NCBI GenBank assembly: GCA_016865505.2
Contig: AP025252.1
Coordinates: 3,162,001 to 3,226,000 of the forward strand
Direction of reading: 5' to 3'
Length of the DNA: 64,000 nt
Source of the DNA: Bryobacterales bacterium F-183
Lineage (GTDB): Bacteria; Acidobacteriota; Terriglobia; Bryobacterales; Bryobacteraceae
This document shows, in pieces, positions 42,801 to 51,094 of the stretch. How positions within the stretch are numbered: the first letter of the stretch is position 1; the number at the start of each line of letters is the position of its first letter. The position numbers and the translations under genes are program-made. The notes beneath the pieces were generated by a model. That model had not been told where the DNA came from and did not search any database. It saw only the letters and a program-made list of their open reading frames with translations.

Positions 42801-43810
42801 TCTATCTGGTGATCTCGAAGGTACTCAATCAACGAGATCGCAAGCGAGTACACCTCTTCGCCCGTCGAACAGGCTGGCACCCAGATGCGGATCGGATCCT
42901 GTCTGCCTTGTTGGCAGATCGCTGGAAAGATGTGGCTGGCAAGATAACGGAAGAGCGCCGGTTCCCGAAAAAACTCGGTCACGGTAATGAGCAGATCGTC
43001 GAACAGCACCTGCAACTCGCCCTGACGTTGGTGCAGATACTCGCCGTACCGTTCCAGGGTGTCGATCCTTTGCAGCGCCATACGACGCAGGATCCGCCGG
43101 TGTACCGTTGGCTGCTTGTACTGCGCGAAGTCTACACCCACATGCTGCCGAAGCATCTGCAGGATCGTGTTGACGCCATCCTGGTTCAAAGCATCGCCAT
43201 CGCGCCCATTAGCACTGTCTGCGACGTACGGATGCCGGCACAGGCGAACCAGTTCCTCTGCAATCGCAGTAGGCTGCAAAACAAAGTCGACGCAGCCTGT
43301 GGAGAGGGCTCCGCGTGGCATGCTGTCGTGCCGTGCAGATGCGGGATCTTGCACGATTGTCACTCCGCCCTCAGCCTTGATCGCCTTCAGCCCCAACATC
43401 CCGTCAGACCCGCTGCCTTCTAGTACCACTCCTATGCAACTGCTACGAAGCGATGTTGCCGCTGATCGGAAGACGGCATCCACACGTTGCAGAGGTCTCT
43501 GCGCGCCATCCAGATTGGTTGCGGCGACGCGAAATTGCGTTCCGGCCACACGAACAGTCCCTTCGGCGGGACAAAGGTAAATTCGTCCTGTTGCGAGTTC
43601 GGTGCCATCCACTACAGAGATGATCGGAAGGCGAGTACGCTGCTGCAATGCAGCGCGAGTTTCAGTTGGTGTTTGAGGATCGCCAGCTTGCACCAGCAGG
43701 ATGCTGAAGCCAGGGTCGGGCGGCAGATCTTGGACAATCTCAGCGAAGACTTCGAGGCGGTCAGCGGACCCCACTAACAGAGCGAGAGTACATTGTTGTT
43801 TGCTCTGCAA
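39860..43810 (-). CDS. CheB-CheR-PAS-kinase-receiver hybrid with degenerate catalytic sites
   Basis: A 1316-residue cytoplasmic protein. Residues 8-190: CheB-like, but the GASAGG loop reads VGSADR and the catalytic His is absent (LVQAGD at 39-44); the Asp in EGSGSDG remains. Residues 210-470: CheR methyltransferase with intact VPACSTGEEVYSLA (311-324) and CRNVLIYL (415-422). Residues 640-720: coiled coil of E/S/N repeats. Residues 725-950: two PAS domains. Residues 955-1180: kinase-like, but the H-box reads VATLFNN (967-973) where AHDFNN is expected, and the N-box asparagines are replaced (IVSIVAASRDLMP). Residues 1195-1316: receiver with Glu (VVTELNM) in place of the acceptor Asp. Probably a methyltransferase-linked scaffold rather than a working kinase. 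Confidence 0.9.
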   Translation of the reverse strand: MQSKQQCTLALLVGSADRLEVFAEIVQDLPPDPGFSILLVQAGDPQTPTETRAALQQRTRLPIISVVDGTELATGRIYLCPAEGTVRVAGTQFRVAATNLDGAQRPLQRVDAVFRSAATSLRSSCIGVVLEGSGSDGMLGLKAIKAEGGVTIVQDPASARHDSMPRGALSTGCVDFVLQPTAIAEELVRLCRHPYVADSANGRDGDALNQDGVNTILQMLRQHVGVDFAQYKQPTVHRRILRRMALQRIDTLERYGEYLHQRQGELQVLFDDLLITVTEFFREPALFRYLASHIFPAICQQGRQDPIRIWVPACSTGEEVYSLAISLIEYLRDHQIEAAVQIFGTDLSEAVLEKARAGVYPASIEHEVPDERLQKYFTKVNGHYQIARSIRDLCIFARQNLTKDPPFSRLDLITCRNVLIYLGPALQQRLMRTFHFALKPTGFLAVGLSETAANPELFHPVDRRHKVYVRKGTAPLITLDRGSGDARLSEPPPQTPAVEKASVDEGRKAIDQLLLSRYAPPGVVIDGELNILEFRGRTAPFLDRAPGEAGLNLLRMSDGALGMEVRRLLQRVKARNAPARSEPMQLGKGTAAKVVRLLALPVEEGQKGEPASQFMVLFEEAKKLERSRPKPIADVSPGPLHTQRLRELEHELNATKVYLQTVIREQEATTEELRSANEEIQSSNEELLTAKEELQSTNEELSTVNEEMYGRNAELTEINNDITNLLSSINIPIVMLDNELRIRRFTPQAEKVLNLLPTDVGRPIGDLRPKLDVPDLEQLFQDVIHDLSAREREVQDNAGRHYSMWIRPYRRTDHKIDGAVLALFDLTDHKLRADSRYRWLFESSADTVIVADAASMQVIDVNPAVTSMFGLQSPAFLGKSLLDTGLFAPPELELLRTATTASSDQWKVLPLQTARRAGWPETEAIAQHYRQGSRALLQIRIRECQPTDSSRRDSQNMGVALRLATPVATLFNNVLTTILGHADRLERLSQLDPQQLEELRAIREATENGTAMTRQLEAFSQYEASGLEVVDLTSMLRDMEQVIRVLLAGTITLDLHLSEEPVLVKADMSRIEPIIVSIVAASRDLMPGGGLLRIETHNETVTDAFSWEHPAIPPGRYAVLGVTDRALGNPALNLAPLRLAAATALDNLEKHARELGGHVWSYSETGRGSHVGIYLPQALKEAAAEYNGTLEGVESILVVDPDSQVLDLTARVLSDRGYRVQQFRSSTDALAWIASEDEPVHAVVTELNMEPVSGLTLVKTLQRAFPQMQALIITGGLEGTSAEELSKLNHAQILRKPFSPAMLEQTIRSLFDGRLR

Positions 43811-43918
43811 TAGGGGGTGCTAGCGAGTGTTACCTTGCTTATCCTTCAACGTTGGTTTTCGCTTTTAGTACGCATTTCTACAATTGACTTAAGTCTTTTT
43901 AACACGAATACTAGGCTT

Positions 43919-44338
43919 ATGCTGCAAGGAATTCATGTGCCACTTGCAGAAAATAGTCCGGACGTAGTCGAAGAGCTCGCCATGTTGCGGAGCAGGCTCG
44001 ACGCCCTCCTTGCGCAGAGCGCGCAGGAACTGCAGATCATGCGTTCCCGGTGCGATCATCTGCGCCGAACCATGGACGGCATCGGCGTTTCCAACAGTCA
44101 TTTCCGCGCTCGTGCGGCGGCGTGCGAGAAGCTCTCCTCTCTGAGTGCGCGCGAGTTAGAAGTCCTAAAGGCAATTGCGGAAGGCCTTTCTACCAAAGAA
44201 GTGGCACACCGGCTCAGTATCACTTTTAAGACTGCTGTTTCGCATCGAACCCGGCTTATGGCCAAGCTTGACATACACGAGACGGCCGGGCTCGTACGGC
44301 TCGCGATTGCCGCTGGCCTTGTTCCCCTGGAAGCTTAA
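43919..44338 (+). CDS. LuxR/GerE-type HTH transcriptional regulator
   Basis: A 139-residue regulator without a receiver or ligand domain. The first 70 residues form a helix (LRSRLDALLAQSAQELQIMR), perhaps for dimerisation. The C-terminus is a GerE HTH: LSARELEVLKAIAEGLSTKEV, then TAVSHRTRLMAKLDIHE. An upstream in-frame extension to 43817 exists but is less likely. It is divergent from the signalling hybrid over 108 bases, which suggests that one pathway may link them. The 5' region contains TTGACT, a possible -35 element. Confidence 0.85.
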   Translation: MLQGIHVPLAENSPDVVEELAMLRSRLDALLAQSAQELQIMRSRCDHLRRTMDGIGVSNSHFRARAAACEKLSSLSARELEVLKAIAEGLSTKEVAHRLSITFKTAVSHRTRLMAKLDIHETAGLVRLAIAAGLVPLEA

Positions 44339-44637
44339 GCGCTGAGAGCGTCTAACTGCTTTCGATACGTGGGGATTGCCCACCCCATCCGACAGCAGAC
44401 CGCCCGAGCGGTTTCTGCATCGTACTTCATGCTGTCGCCGAGGTGTTCCATCACGGCGAACTGCGCGAGTTCCACTGTGTGTTCGCGATTCAAAGTCCAT
44501 GGAATGAGATTCGGATGATGTTCGACAAGTAAACCATCGAGCGTTTCTCCGCTGAGGTAGACACCGATCCCGCAGAACCTCATCCTGACGTAGATCTTGA
44601 CGATGCCCAATCTATGACCTTTTCTCTCAAAGGGCAT
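44335..44637 (-). CDS. hypothetical protein, 100 aa
   Basis: A 100-residue soluble frame with several cysteines and histidines (RMRFCGIGVYL, RAVCCRMGWAIPTY). It converges on the LuxR-type gene with a 4-base overlap. Amino acid use looks ordinary for a protein, but I recognise no family. A real gene is likelier than not. Confidence 0.5.
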   Translation of the reverse strand: MPFERKGHRLGIVKIYVRMRFCGIGVYLSGETLDGLLVEHHPNLIPWTLNREHTVELAQFAVMEHLGDSMKYDAETARAVCCRMGWAIPTYRKQLDALSA

Positions 44638-44898
44638 TATGAGCGTGCAACGGCTTTTATGTCGTTCGGGTCTTCACCTGAACAAAAGATGCCGGACACG
44701 TACTGCAATGTGTCACGAGGTATGAGCGTGATGTCGGGTATTTGCCCGCTTACAAAAACCCGTGTCGATTTCTCCCATCGGAAATACTTTACTCGGGCAT
44801 AAGTATGCAAAAGTCCAATTGCAAAGGTGTTGGTTCACATTGTAGACGCGAGACAAGCTACTAAGTGGTTTGGTGCTCGATCTGCAGGCTTATCAGCC

Positions 44899-45408
44899 AT
44901 GATCAATGACGTTTCCACGGGGGACACAAGGGCGAATTGGTTGGAGGCGGCGTTTCCCAGGGGAATTCAGCAAACAGCCCGGTTTTTACAATCTCTCGGT
45001 GCCTCGGTCGAAGTAGCGGAAGAGTCTGCCCAAGCAGCCTGGGTGCGCGCCTGGGAATGCCGCGGACAGCTCAGAAAAGATGGCTCGGTGCATGCGTGGG
45101 TGAACAGCATCGCCAAAAACATTATGAAGGAAGCCATCCGTATTTCCTGTAAATCCGCTCCGCTAAACGACCATCACATCTCCTCGCCTCGTGCGCTCAC
45201 TTCTGCCAAGCTTGATGTTCTTCTCGATCTCCGCAGTGCAATGATGGGCGAGCGGCATTGCGACTCCGCGGTTCTTCGTTTGTTCTACGACCATGGTTAT
45301 GCCACACATGAAATTGCACAACGGTTGCGTATGACTCCAACCGCTGTTCGAATACGCCTCTTTCGAGGCCGCCAGCGAATCAAAGAACGCATGGCCTTAA
45401 CCAAGTAA
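44899..45408 (+). CDS. ECF-type RNA polymerase sigma factor
   Basis: A 169-residue sigma-70 family protein. Region 2 includes VAEESAQAAWVRAWECRGQ and AWVNSIAKNIMKEAIR; region 4 is DSAVLRLFYDHGYATHEIAQ followed by MTPTAVRIRLFRGRQRIKE. The ATG at 44899 starts MINDVSTGD; an upstream in-frame start at 44827 would add 24 residues with no homology support. No anti-sigma factor gene is next to it. A clear terminator follows. Confidence 0.88.
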   Translation: MINDVSTGDTRANWLEAAFPRGIQQTARFLQSLGASVEVAEESAQAAWVRAWECRGQLRKDGSVHAWVNSIAKNIMKEAIRISCKSAPLNDHHISSPRALTSAKLDVLLDLRSAMMGERHCDSAVLRLFYDHGYATHEIAQRLRMTPTAVRIRLFRGRQRIKERMALTK

Positions 45409-45418
45409 CGTAAACCAG

Positions 45419-45449
45419 AACTGCCCGGGCAACCGGGCAGTTTTCTTTT
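45419..45449 (+). terminator. intrinsic terminator of the ECF sigma gene
   Basis: A perfect 10-bp stem AACTGCCCGG / CCGGGCAGTT closes on GCAA and is followed by TTCTTTT. It starts 11 bases after the stop. Confidence 0.92.
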
Positions 45450-45459
45450 GTGCCTTTGG

Positions 45460-45508
45460 AAAAAATACGGCGTGGACAGCCCGATACTTGGTGGAGGCTG
45501 TCCACGCC
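45460..45508 (-). terminator. intrinsic terminator downstream of the LPXTA protein gene
   Basis: A 13-bp perfect inverted repeat (GGCGTGGACAGCC at 45469-45481 and its complement at 45496-45508) with a 14-base loop. On the minus strand it leads within a few bases into TTTTTT (A6 at 45460-45465). It lies back to back with the plus-strand terminator, so transcription stops from both sides. Confidence 0.85.
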
Positions 45509-45574
45509 GCGCCTCGGCGAACCCTGGTGATGGTACGATCTGCCAGGACCTAGGCGTTCAGTGGGGGATGACTG

Positions 45575-46297
45575 CTAGCTACGCTTCTTTTGCAGCTTCG
45601 TAGCGGATCCCACACACAGAAGAGCGATGCCGGCCAATATGCTGATCGCCACCGTATCGTCCGCCGTGGTTGGCAGGCGATCCTCTGCCGGGGCAGTAGT
45701 CGCCGGGGCCACCGGTTGCTCCGGAGCGGTCACCTGGGCTGGAGGTTCGGGTTGCGGGGTCGGGGCCGGAGTAGGTTCCGGACGTGGCTGCTCCTCAACG
45801 CGTGCAGGCGCCGGCGTGGTTTGCTGCGCTACCTGTGCGGGAGGCTCTGCCCAGCGTGACGATCCTTCCATCCGCAGCGAGTTGTCGCTCGTGGTGGTGG
45901 TCGTCCGTGTCGCGGTGGTCATCGTGGAATCGCTCGGCGCAGGCAGTTCGTATCCGTAGCTCTTTCCTTCCACCCAAAGGTGGCTGATGTACGGTATCGA
46001 GCCGGCATTGGATCGTTCAAACTGCAAAACGGTTTTGTCGGCGCCATTGTTCTTCAAAGCAGGAATGGCCGATATCGTGGTTCGAATCGAATTGCCCTGC
46101 TTGTCGACAAACTCCAGCATTCGTGGGCTACTGGCAGTGGGCAACTGCCGTATCCGATACTCGCCGGGTGACAATGTCGTATCGCCAACCCGAGCTTCTT
46201 GAGAAAGGGTTACCCGAAATTCATCGGTAATCCGATCCTGGCCAAAGGCCGCCGTTATGGCGGCCACCAGGCATACAACAAATCGTGTACGGTTCAT
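45575..46297 (-). CDS. exported protein with Pro-rich stalk and LPXTA-like C-terminal tail
   Basis: A 240-residue protein with signal peptide (VVCLVAAITAAFG). Residues 20-120 are a compact beta domain. A long low-complexity stalk rich in P, T, A and E follows (EQPRPEPTPAPTPQPEPPAQ). The end reads LPTTADD, a hydrophobic segment AISILAGIALLCVG and KLQKKRS, the tripartite arrangement of a sortase signal or of Acidobacterial LPxTA tails. It is probably anchored in the envelope. The stalk is T-rich near 130-140 (TTATRTTTTTSD). It is downstream of the TonB receptor by 12 bases on the same strand, so the two likely work together. Confidence 0.75.
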   Translation of the reverse strand: MNRTRFVVCLVAAITAAFGQDRITDEFRVTLSQEARVGDTTLSPGEYRIRQLPTASSPRMLEFVDKQGNSIRTTISAIPALKNNGADKTVLQFERSNAGSIPYISHLWVEGKSYGYELPAPSDSTMTTATRTTTTTSDNSLRMEGSSRWAEPPAQVAQQTTPAPARVEEQPRPEPTPAPTPQPEPPAQVTAPEQPVAPATTAPAEDRLPTTADDTVAISILAGIALLCVGSATKLQKKRS

Positions 46298-46309
46298 GGA
46301 AGGCTCCTT

Positions 46310-49300
46310 TTAAAACAGAATCCGGGCGGCTACCTGAAAGCGGCGGCCCGCAAGATTATTGAACAGGCTGTTGCTCGTTCCAAAGCCGGGTGACAGCGCG
46401 GAACTCACAGGAGAAGCGTAGTTGGCGTTATTTGTAACGTTGTACACCTCGCCGCGCAGTTCCAGCTTCACGCTCTCACGCACTGCGAAGTTCTTGAACA
46501 GCGCCGCGTCATAGCTGAACAGCTCCGGTCCGCGGAAGGTGTTGCGTCCGCCACCGCCCAACTGTCCTGCCGTTACGCTAAAGCTGCTTGGATCGAAGGA
46601 CGTGCTGCCGTCGAATGAGCCCGAGGTCGAGGTTTGCGTCGCAAACAGCCCGCCAGACAGCCCGGGGCAGTTGCAAGCCAAAGGATCGAGTGACACAGCA
46701 TAAGGCGTACCGGTTGCCCAACGCAGCATGCCGTTGAACTCCCAATCCCCTAGAATGCTGCCCAGTACACCGCCCGTAAAGTAGCGGTTGCTGGTGCCGA
46801 AGGGTAACCGCCAAACGTGGCTCAACGACAGCATATGCCGGCGATCCCAATCTGCCGGACCATAGTTCAAGTTCCGGTTATTACTTGAGATCAAGACGGA
46901 CTGGCCGTAGTCAAGCGCCTTGCCAAATGTGTACGCGCCGGTAAACGAAAGGCCCTTGGCAAAGCGCTTCGTCAGGTTCACTTGCAGGCTGTTGTAGTTG
47001 CTGTTGAGTCCACTCGTCAGCCCGGTGGTGGCGGCCGTACGGTTGAACTGGGCAAACGGCAATCCCGCAAGACCCGCGCCTGGCAGTGCGGCGTTCAGTT
47101 GCGACAACAGCGGCAACTGGCGTCCGCGATTGCCCACATATCCAACATCCAGCAGGAAGCCCTGGCCCAGGTCGCCCTGCACCATAAAGCTGTAGGTCTG
47201 GATGTACGGCGTCTCCCGCGTGCGATCCGTCACCGTGTACGGTACGTTGGGTGCCGCGTTATTGCCGGGGGTTCCGCTTGTGTCTGGAACGTTCGGCAAA
47301 CCAAAGGTGGGGTTGCTGCCAAACCCGCCAGAGATGCCGGACTGCGCACCGGTTACCGCCTGGTTCAGGCCAGCATACGCCAGCGGGAACGGGAAGAAGT
47401 GGATGCCATATCCACCGCGGACTGCGAGACGATCGAACAGACGCAGCGCCATACCAACGCGCGGCGCAACGTTGTTCAAGTCGTACACCGAGTTCACAGT
47501 GGCGTTCGACACTGTACCGGTGCTCGGGTCAAAGATCTGATTGGACCCGGTTCGCTGTGTGCGGTACGGGCTGTACACCTCGTACCGGACACCCAGTTCC
47601 AACGACAGTCGCGACCACAGCTGAATCGTATCCGTAAGGTGCGCTGAATACTGCTCCTGTTGCAGCGTCGGTGTCGTCAGATAGGACGATACGCCCGACA
47701 CACTGCTACGCCCCAGCAGGAAGGACGCAAACGAGTTCGCCGCAACGTCATTCCCGTTAAAGGTGCTCGTACCGCCAGCTTGCAAGGTGCTCCCGGGGCC
47801 GAATACAAGGGAACCCCGAGGGCCAAAGATGCCGGCATCGAAGCCGCTCGAACGCATTACACGGCCGCTCGCACCGAACTTCAAGTTATGCATCCCGGTA
47901 TGGAATACCCAGTTCGTTGCGCCATCCCAGATGTTGGTGATGGGCTTGGAAAAATAGGCGCTGGAAAGACCGATCGTACTGAAACCGCCGATGCTAATCT
48001 GTGGCAGTCCGCCGGGAAAGGTATTGCCACCAAAGTTCGTGTTGAGGAGGCTGGACAGTTCCGGAGTCGCCGCTACAGGACTGATCTGATTCCGGTAACG
48101 GAAGAAACTGCCTCGCAGTTCACCCATCAGGTTTGGTGTAAAGCTGTAGGAAATGCTAGCCACACCGGCGTGATTGCGTAGCGACGCATCGGCGGCGTTA
48201 CCAAGCGAGCCAAGCACGGAACCGCGTGAAACTTCCGCCTGCGTATATCCGTAGCGGAAGAATCCATACGCATTCTGCGAGAGGCGATGGTCGATCTTCA
48301 TGTCGCCGCGATGGGTGTCGTCGCGCAATCCGGCTACACCGATCAGGTTGTTGAAGCTGCCGCTCCGATTGGCAGTAGGCAGCAAGCCAAGCAATCCGGA
48401 CGCAAACGGATTCACCCGGTTCAGGGGAATCTGATTCCCAAAGAACGGGGTCCGGCCAGTGCCGTTCGCGGCGCCACTCAGCGGGTCGTAGACCACCGCG
48501 TTGCCACCTGTAAAGATGCCATTCCGGAAGTCCGCCGTAGGCACAGTTTGGATGTCCAGCGTCGACCCACGGCGCAAGAAGCCTTCATAAGAGGCGAAGG
48601 CAAATACGGAATTGCGCCACACAGGCCCGCCCAAGCTGCCGCCGAACTGGTTCTGATTGAACCGCGGCGTCACCGGGGTCTGGCCGTTGTCCAACGGGTT
48701 GCGGGTGTTGAAGAAGCTATTGGTGTGGAAGCCAAATACGCTGCCGTGAACTGCGTTCTGTCCCGGTCTTGTCACGGTATTGGTCCACGCGCCGGCAGAA
48801 AAGCCGTACTCGGCGTTGTAGTTGCTCGTGCGTACGTCAAGGGATTGCAACGCCTCGTTGGGCGCGATGCGAACCGCATTGCCATTGGCAGGGTCCGTCA
48901 TGTACCCGCCGTCCAAATGGAAGTTGTTCGCGAATGATGGAAGCCCATTCACCTGAAACTCACGACGCCGTTGCGGGTCGAGAATACGGTCAGACGATGT
49001 TACGGGCGGTGTGACACCGGGCATCAGTCCTACCAGTTCCTGAGCCTGGCGATCTTCCACCGGCAGCTGGCGGATCAGCGACGTGTTGTAAGCCCGCGAC
49101 ACTTCTGCAGATTCTGTCTGCAGAGTGGGCGCTGCCGCATCGATTTCCAGCTCAAAGGTATCCGGGACGGAACTGCTGGTCTGCGCTTGTGTACCACCGC
49201 TGTCACGGAAGCTGAGCGCAATGGAGCTGGATGCGCCGCGCTCAAATCGGAAGGAATCACTACTCAAACGCCTTCCGTCGCGGGATACCAAGTCCACTTG

Positions 49301-49549
49301 GTACTGTCCAGATGGTAGATCCGTCACCGAAAAGGTGCCGGAACTATCCGTAGTGGCTTGTCGCGAAGCGTTATTGTCTGTTCCCCGAAAAACAACGGAG
49401 ACGCCTTCAACGCCCTGTCCACTAGAATTTGTAATCTTGCCATTGATTTCACCGTTCGCAGTAGAAGTAGCGGACGGCGTTTGGCCAAATAGTGGTGAAA
49501 ACACCATGGCCGAAGTAATAAGACAGGCGGCTAACCTGAGAAGCAACAT
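46310..49549 (-). CDS. Oar-like TonB-dependent receptor with carboxypeptidase-regulatory domain
   Basis: A 1079-residue outer-membrane barrel. The signal peptide (LLRLAACLITSAMVFSPLFG) is followed by a carboxypeptidase-regulatory-like domain GEINGKITNSSGQGVEGVSV, a plug with VEDRQAQELVGLMPGVTPPV, and a large barrel. The terminal RRFQVAARILF ends in Phe as outer-membrane barrels do. The family (Oar-like) is abundant in Acidobacteria. Substrate is unknown; it could be a peptide or glycan. The ATG at 49549 follows AAGGGG. The LPXTA protein gene follows it. Confidence 0.92.
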   Translation of the reverse strand: MLLLRLAACLITSAMVFSPLFGQTPSATSTANGEINGKITNSSGQGVEGVSVVFRGTDNNASRQATTDSSGTFSVTDLPSGQYQVDLVSRDGRRLSSDSFRFERGASSSIALSFRDSGGTQAQTSSSVPDTFELEIDAAAPTLQTESAEVSRAYNTSLIRQLPVEDRQAQELVGLMPGVTPPVTSSDRILDPQRRREFQVNGLPSFANNFHLDGGYMTDPANGNAVRIAPNEALQSLDVRTSNYNAEYGFSAGAWTNTVTRPGQNAVHGSVFGFHTNSFFNTRNPLDNGQTPVTPRFNQNQFGGSLGGPVWRNSVFAFASYEGFLRRGSTLDIQTVPTADFRNGIFTGGNAVVYDPLSGAANGTGRTPFFGNQIPLNRVNPFASGLLGLLPTANRSGSFNNLIGVAGLRDDTHRGDMKIDHRLSQNAYGFFRYGYTQAEVSRGSVLGSLGNAADASLRNHAGVASISYSFTPNLMGELRGSFFRYRNQISPVAATPELSSLLNTNFGGNTFPGGLPQISIGGFSTIGLSSAYFSKPITNIWDGATNWVFHTGMHNLKFGASGRVMRSSGFDAGIFGPRGSLVFGPGSTLQAGGTSTFNGNDVAANSFASFLLGRSSVSGVSSYLTTPTLQQEQYSAHLTDTIQLWSRLSLELGVRYEVYSPYRTQRTGSNQIFDPSTGTVSNATVNSVYDLNNVAPRVGMALRLFDRLAVRGGYGIHFFPFPLAYAGLNQAVTGAQSGISGGFGSNPTFGLPNVPDTSGTPGNNAAPNVPYTVTDRTRETPYIQTYSFMVQGDLGQGFLLDVGYVGNRGRQLPLLSQLNAALPGAGLAGLPFAQFNRTAATTGLTSGLNSNYNSLQVNLTKRFAKGLSFTGAYTFGKALDYGQSVLISSNNRNLNYGPADWDRRHMLSLSHVWRLPFGTSNRYFTGGVLGSILGDWEFNGMLRWATGTPYAVSLDPLACNCPGLSGGLFATQTSTSGSFDGSTSFDPSSFSVTAGQLGGGGRNTFRGPELFSYDAALFKNFAVRESVKLELRGEVYNVTNNANYASPVSSALSPGFGTSNSLFNNLAGRRFQVAARILF

Positions 49550-49700
49550 AGTGAGAATCCCCTTCAGTAGCCCCTTGGAATACCAGTGGGCTCGCGTCGT
49601 AGAGGACATGAGATTCGAAATGTTTCATTTCCCACGAATCTGAAATGATGCACCTGCGGCATGCCTCTAGACAGCGAAAGGAAGGAGGTCTGTACTCACT

Positions 49701-49817
49701 GTGTATGATCTGCTGCTCGGTATGTTCATCGTTGTTCTGGTCGTGTTGCTTCTTCTACTTCCCACATTTAATCGAAAGAAGGCGCCAGGCCCGGAAGATA
49801 CGCAGGGAAAGCAGTGA
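49701..49817 (+). CDS. 38-aa single-pass membrane protein
   Basis: A short GTG-started frame of 38 residues, with AAGGAGG at 49682-49688 upstream at a long spacing of 12 bases. It reads YDLLLGMFIVVLVVLLLLLP, then a basic tail FNRKKAPGPEDTQGKQ. One membrane helix and a polar C-terminus fit small regulatory or structural membrane peptides. It lies 42 bases before another small membrane protein on the same strand. The function is unknown. Confidence 0.55.
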   Translation: MYDLLLGMFIVVLVVLLLLLPTFNRKKAPGPEDTQGKQ

Positions 49818-49859
49818 TGTATCAGATCGCTTCACAAAATCGAAAAGGAGTGAACACCA

Positions 49860-50129
49860 ATGACACCTACAGAAACGAGTAACGGCGGCAAAACCCAGCA
49901 CAGAGAAGGGCCGGTTGCCAAGGCTATTGAAAAGCACACGGCAGCCATCCCATCGGATGTGTTCCTTTGGACTGCGGTGGGAGCGATGGGCGTATCCCTT
50001 GCGCTTGAACTTGCGGGAAAACGCCAACAGGGGAACTTCGTCGGCCAATGGGCTCCGACGTTACTGATTCTTGGTCTTTACAACAAGCTGGTCAAACTAC
50101 AGGGTTCGGACAGCGAGGATCACGCTTAA
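49860..50129 (+). CDS. small membrane protein, 89 aa
   Basis: An 89-residue protein with two predicted membrane segments: DVFLWTAVGAMGVSLALEL and NFVGQWAPTLLILGLYNKLV. The N-terminal 30 residues are polar. An AAAAGGAG precedes the ATG. It lies between the 38-residue membrane peptide and the dehydrogenase gene; all three may form one operon. I recognise no family. Confidence 0.7.
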   Translation: MTPTETSNGGKTQHREGPVAKAIEKHTAAIPSDVFLWTAVGAMGVSLALELAGKRQQGNFVGQWAPTLLILGLYNKLVKLQGSDSEDHA

Positions 50130-50192
50130 GCGTTCCTGGGGCCGGGCGCTTTGGCAGTGGTCCGGCCCACCATCCAGATACGGAGTTCAAGA

Positions 50193-51008
50193 ATGACGAA
50201 TACAGGCAGCAGCAATATGAGACCTCTGGCGGTTGTAACAGGCGCGTCCAGCGGCATCGGCTACGAGCTAGCCCTCCAGTTTCGCGATCATGGCTACGAC
50301 GTCATCATGACGTCGAACAGTGACCGTCTACTCCATGCCGCCGCGAAGCTTCAGGGCAACGGCTCTGAGATCCATCAGATCCAGGCGGACCTTACCACCA
50401 AGTCCGGCGTCACCAGCCTTTACTCGCAGATCCGGCAGTTCGGCCGCCCCATCGATGCGATCGCGCTCAACGCCGGCATCGGCGTACATGGTGCGTTTAT
50501 TGATAACTCCATCGACGATGAACTGCAACTGATCAACCTGAACGTTTGCTCCACAGTGCATCTGGCCAAGCTCGTCATTCGCGACATGGTGGCAGAAGGG
50601 CGCGGCAAGGTGCTTTTCACTTCATCGATTGCGGCCACGATGCCCGGCACCTTCACCGCTGTGTACAACGCGTCAAAAGCGTTCATTCAGTCGTTTGCGC
50701 AAGCTGTTCGCAACGAACTCAAAGACACTGGTGTCACCATCACCGCCTTGATGCCAGGGCCTACAGAGACGGACTTCTTCCGCTGGGCGGGCGAACTGAA
50801 TACAAAGGTGGGAACCAGCGAAAAGGACGACCCCGCAGAGGTCGCGCGAGAAGGCTTTGATGCGCTGATGGACGGCAGAGATCACGTCGTAGCGGGGTCG
50901 CTTACGAACAGTCTGCAAGCCGGAATGGCGCACGTCCTGCCGGACACGTTAATGGCGGAAATGCATCGCAAGCAGACAGAACCCCTACATCCTGAGCGGA
51001 AGTCGTAA
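50193..51008 (+). CDS. short-chain dehydrogenase/reductase
   Basis: A 271-residue classical SDR. The cofactor motif is VVTGASSGIGYELA (TGxxxGxG), NAGIGVHGAF is the NAG block, the catalytic serine lies in LFTSSIAATMPG, and YNASKAF supplies the catalytic Tyr and Lys. The acidic or basic cofactor choice is unclear (TSNSDR after beta2). The ATG at 50193 has GGAG upstream. Substrate unknown. Confidence 0.92.
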   Translation: MTNTGSSNMRPLAVVTGASSGIGYELALQFRDHGYDVIMTSNSDRLLHAAAKLQGNGSEIHQIQADLTTKSGVTSLYSQIRQFGRPIDAIALNAGIGVHGAFIDNSIDDELQLINLNVCSTVHLAKLVIRDMVAEGRGKVLFTSSIAATMPGTFTAVYNASKAFIQSFAQAVRNELKDTGVTITALMPGPTETDFFRWAGELNTKVGTSEKDDPAEVAREGFDALMDGRDHVVAGSLTNSLQAGMAHVLPDTLMAEMHRKQTEPLHPERKS

Positions 51009-51094
51009 CGGGGCGGTGCTTTACGCAGTTTCGTTCACCTCTGCTGTAACAAAAAGCGTCTTTGCTGCCTCTGTTGGCGGAGGCACGCGCGCAC

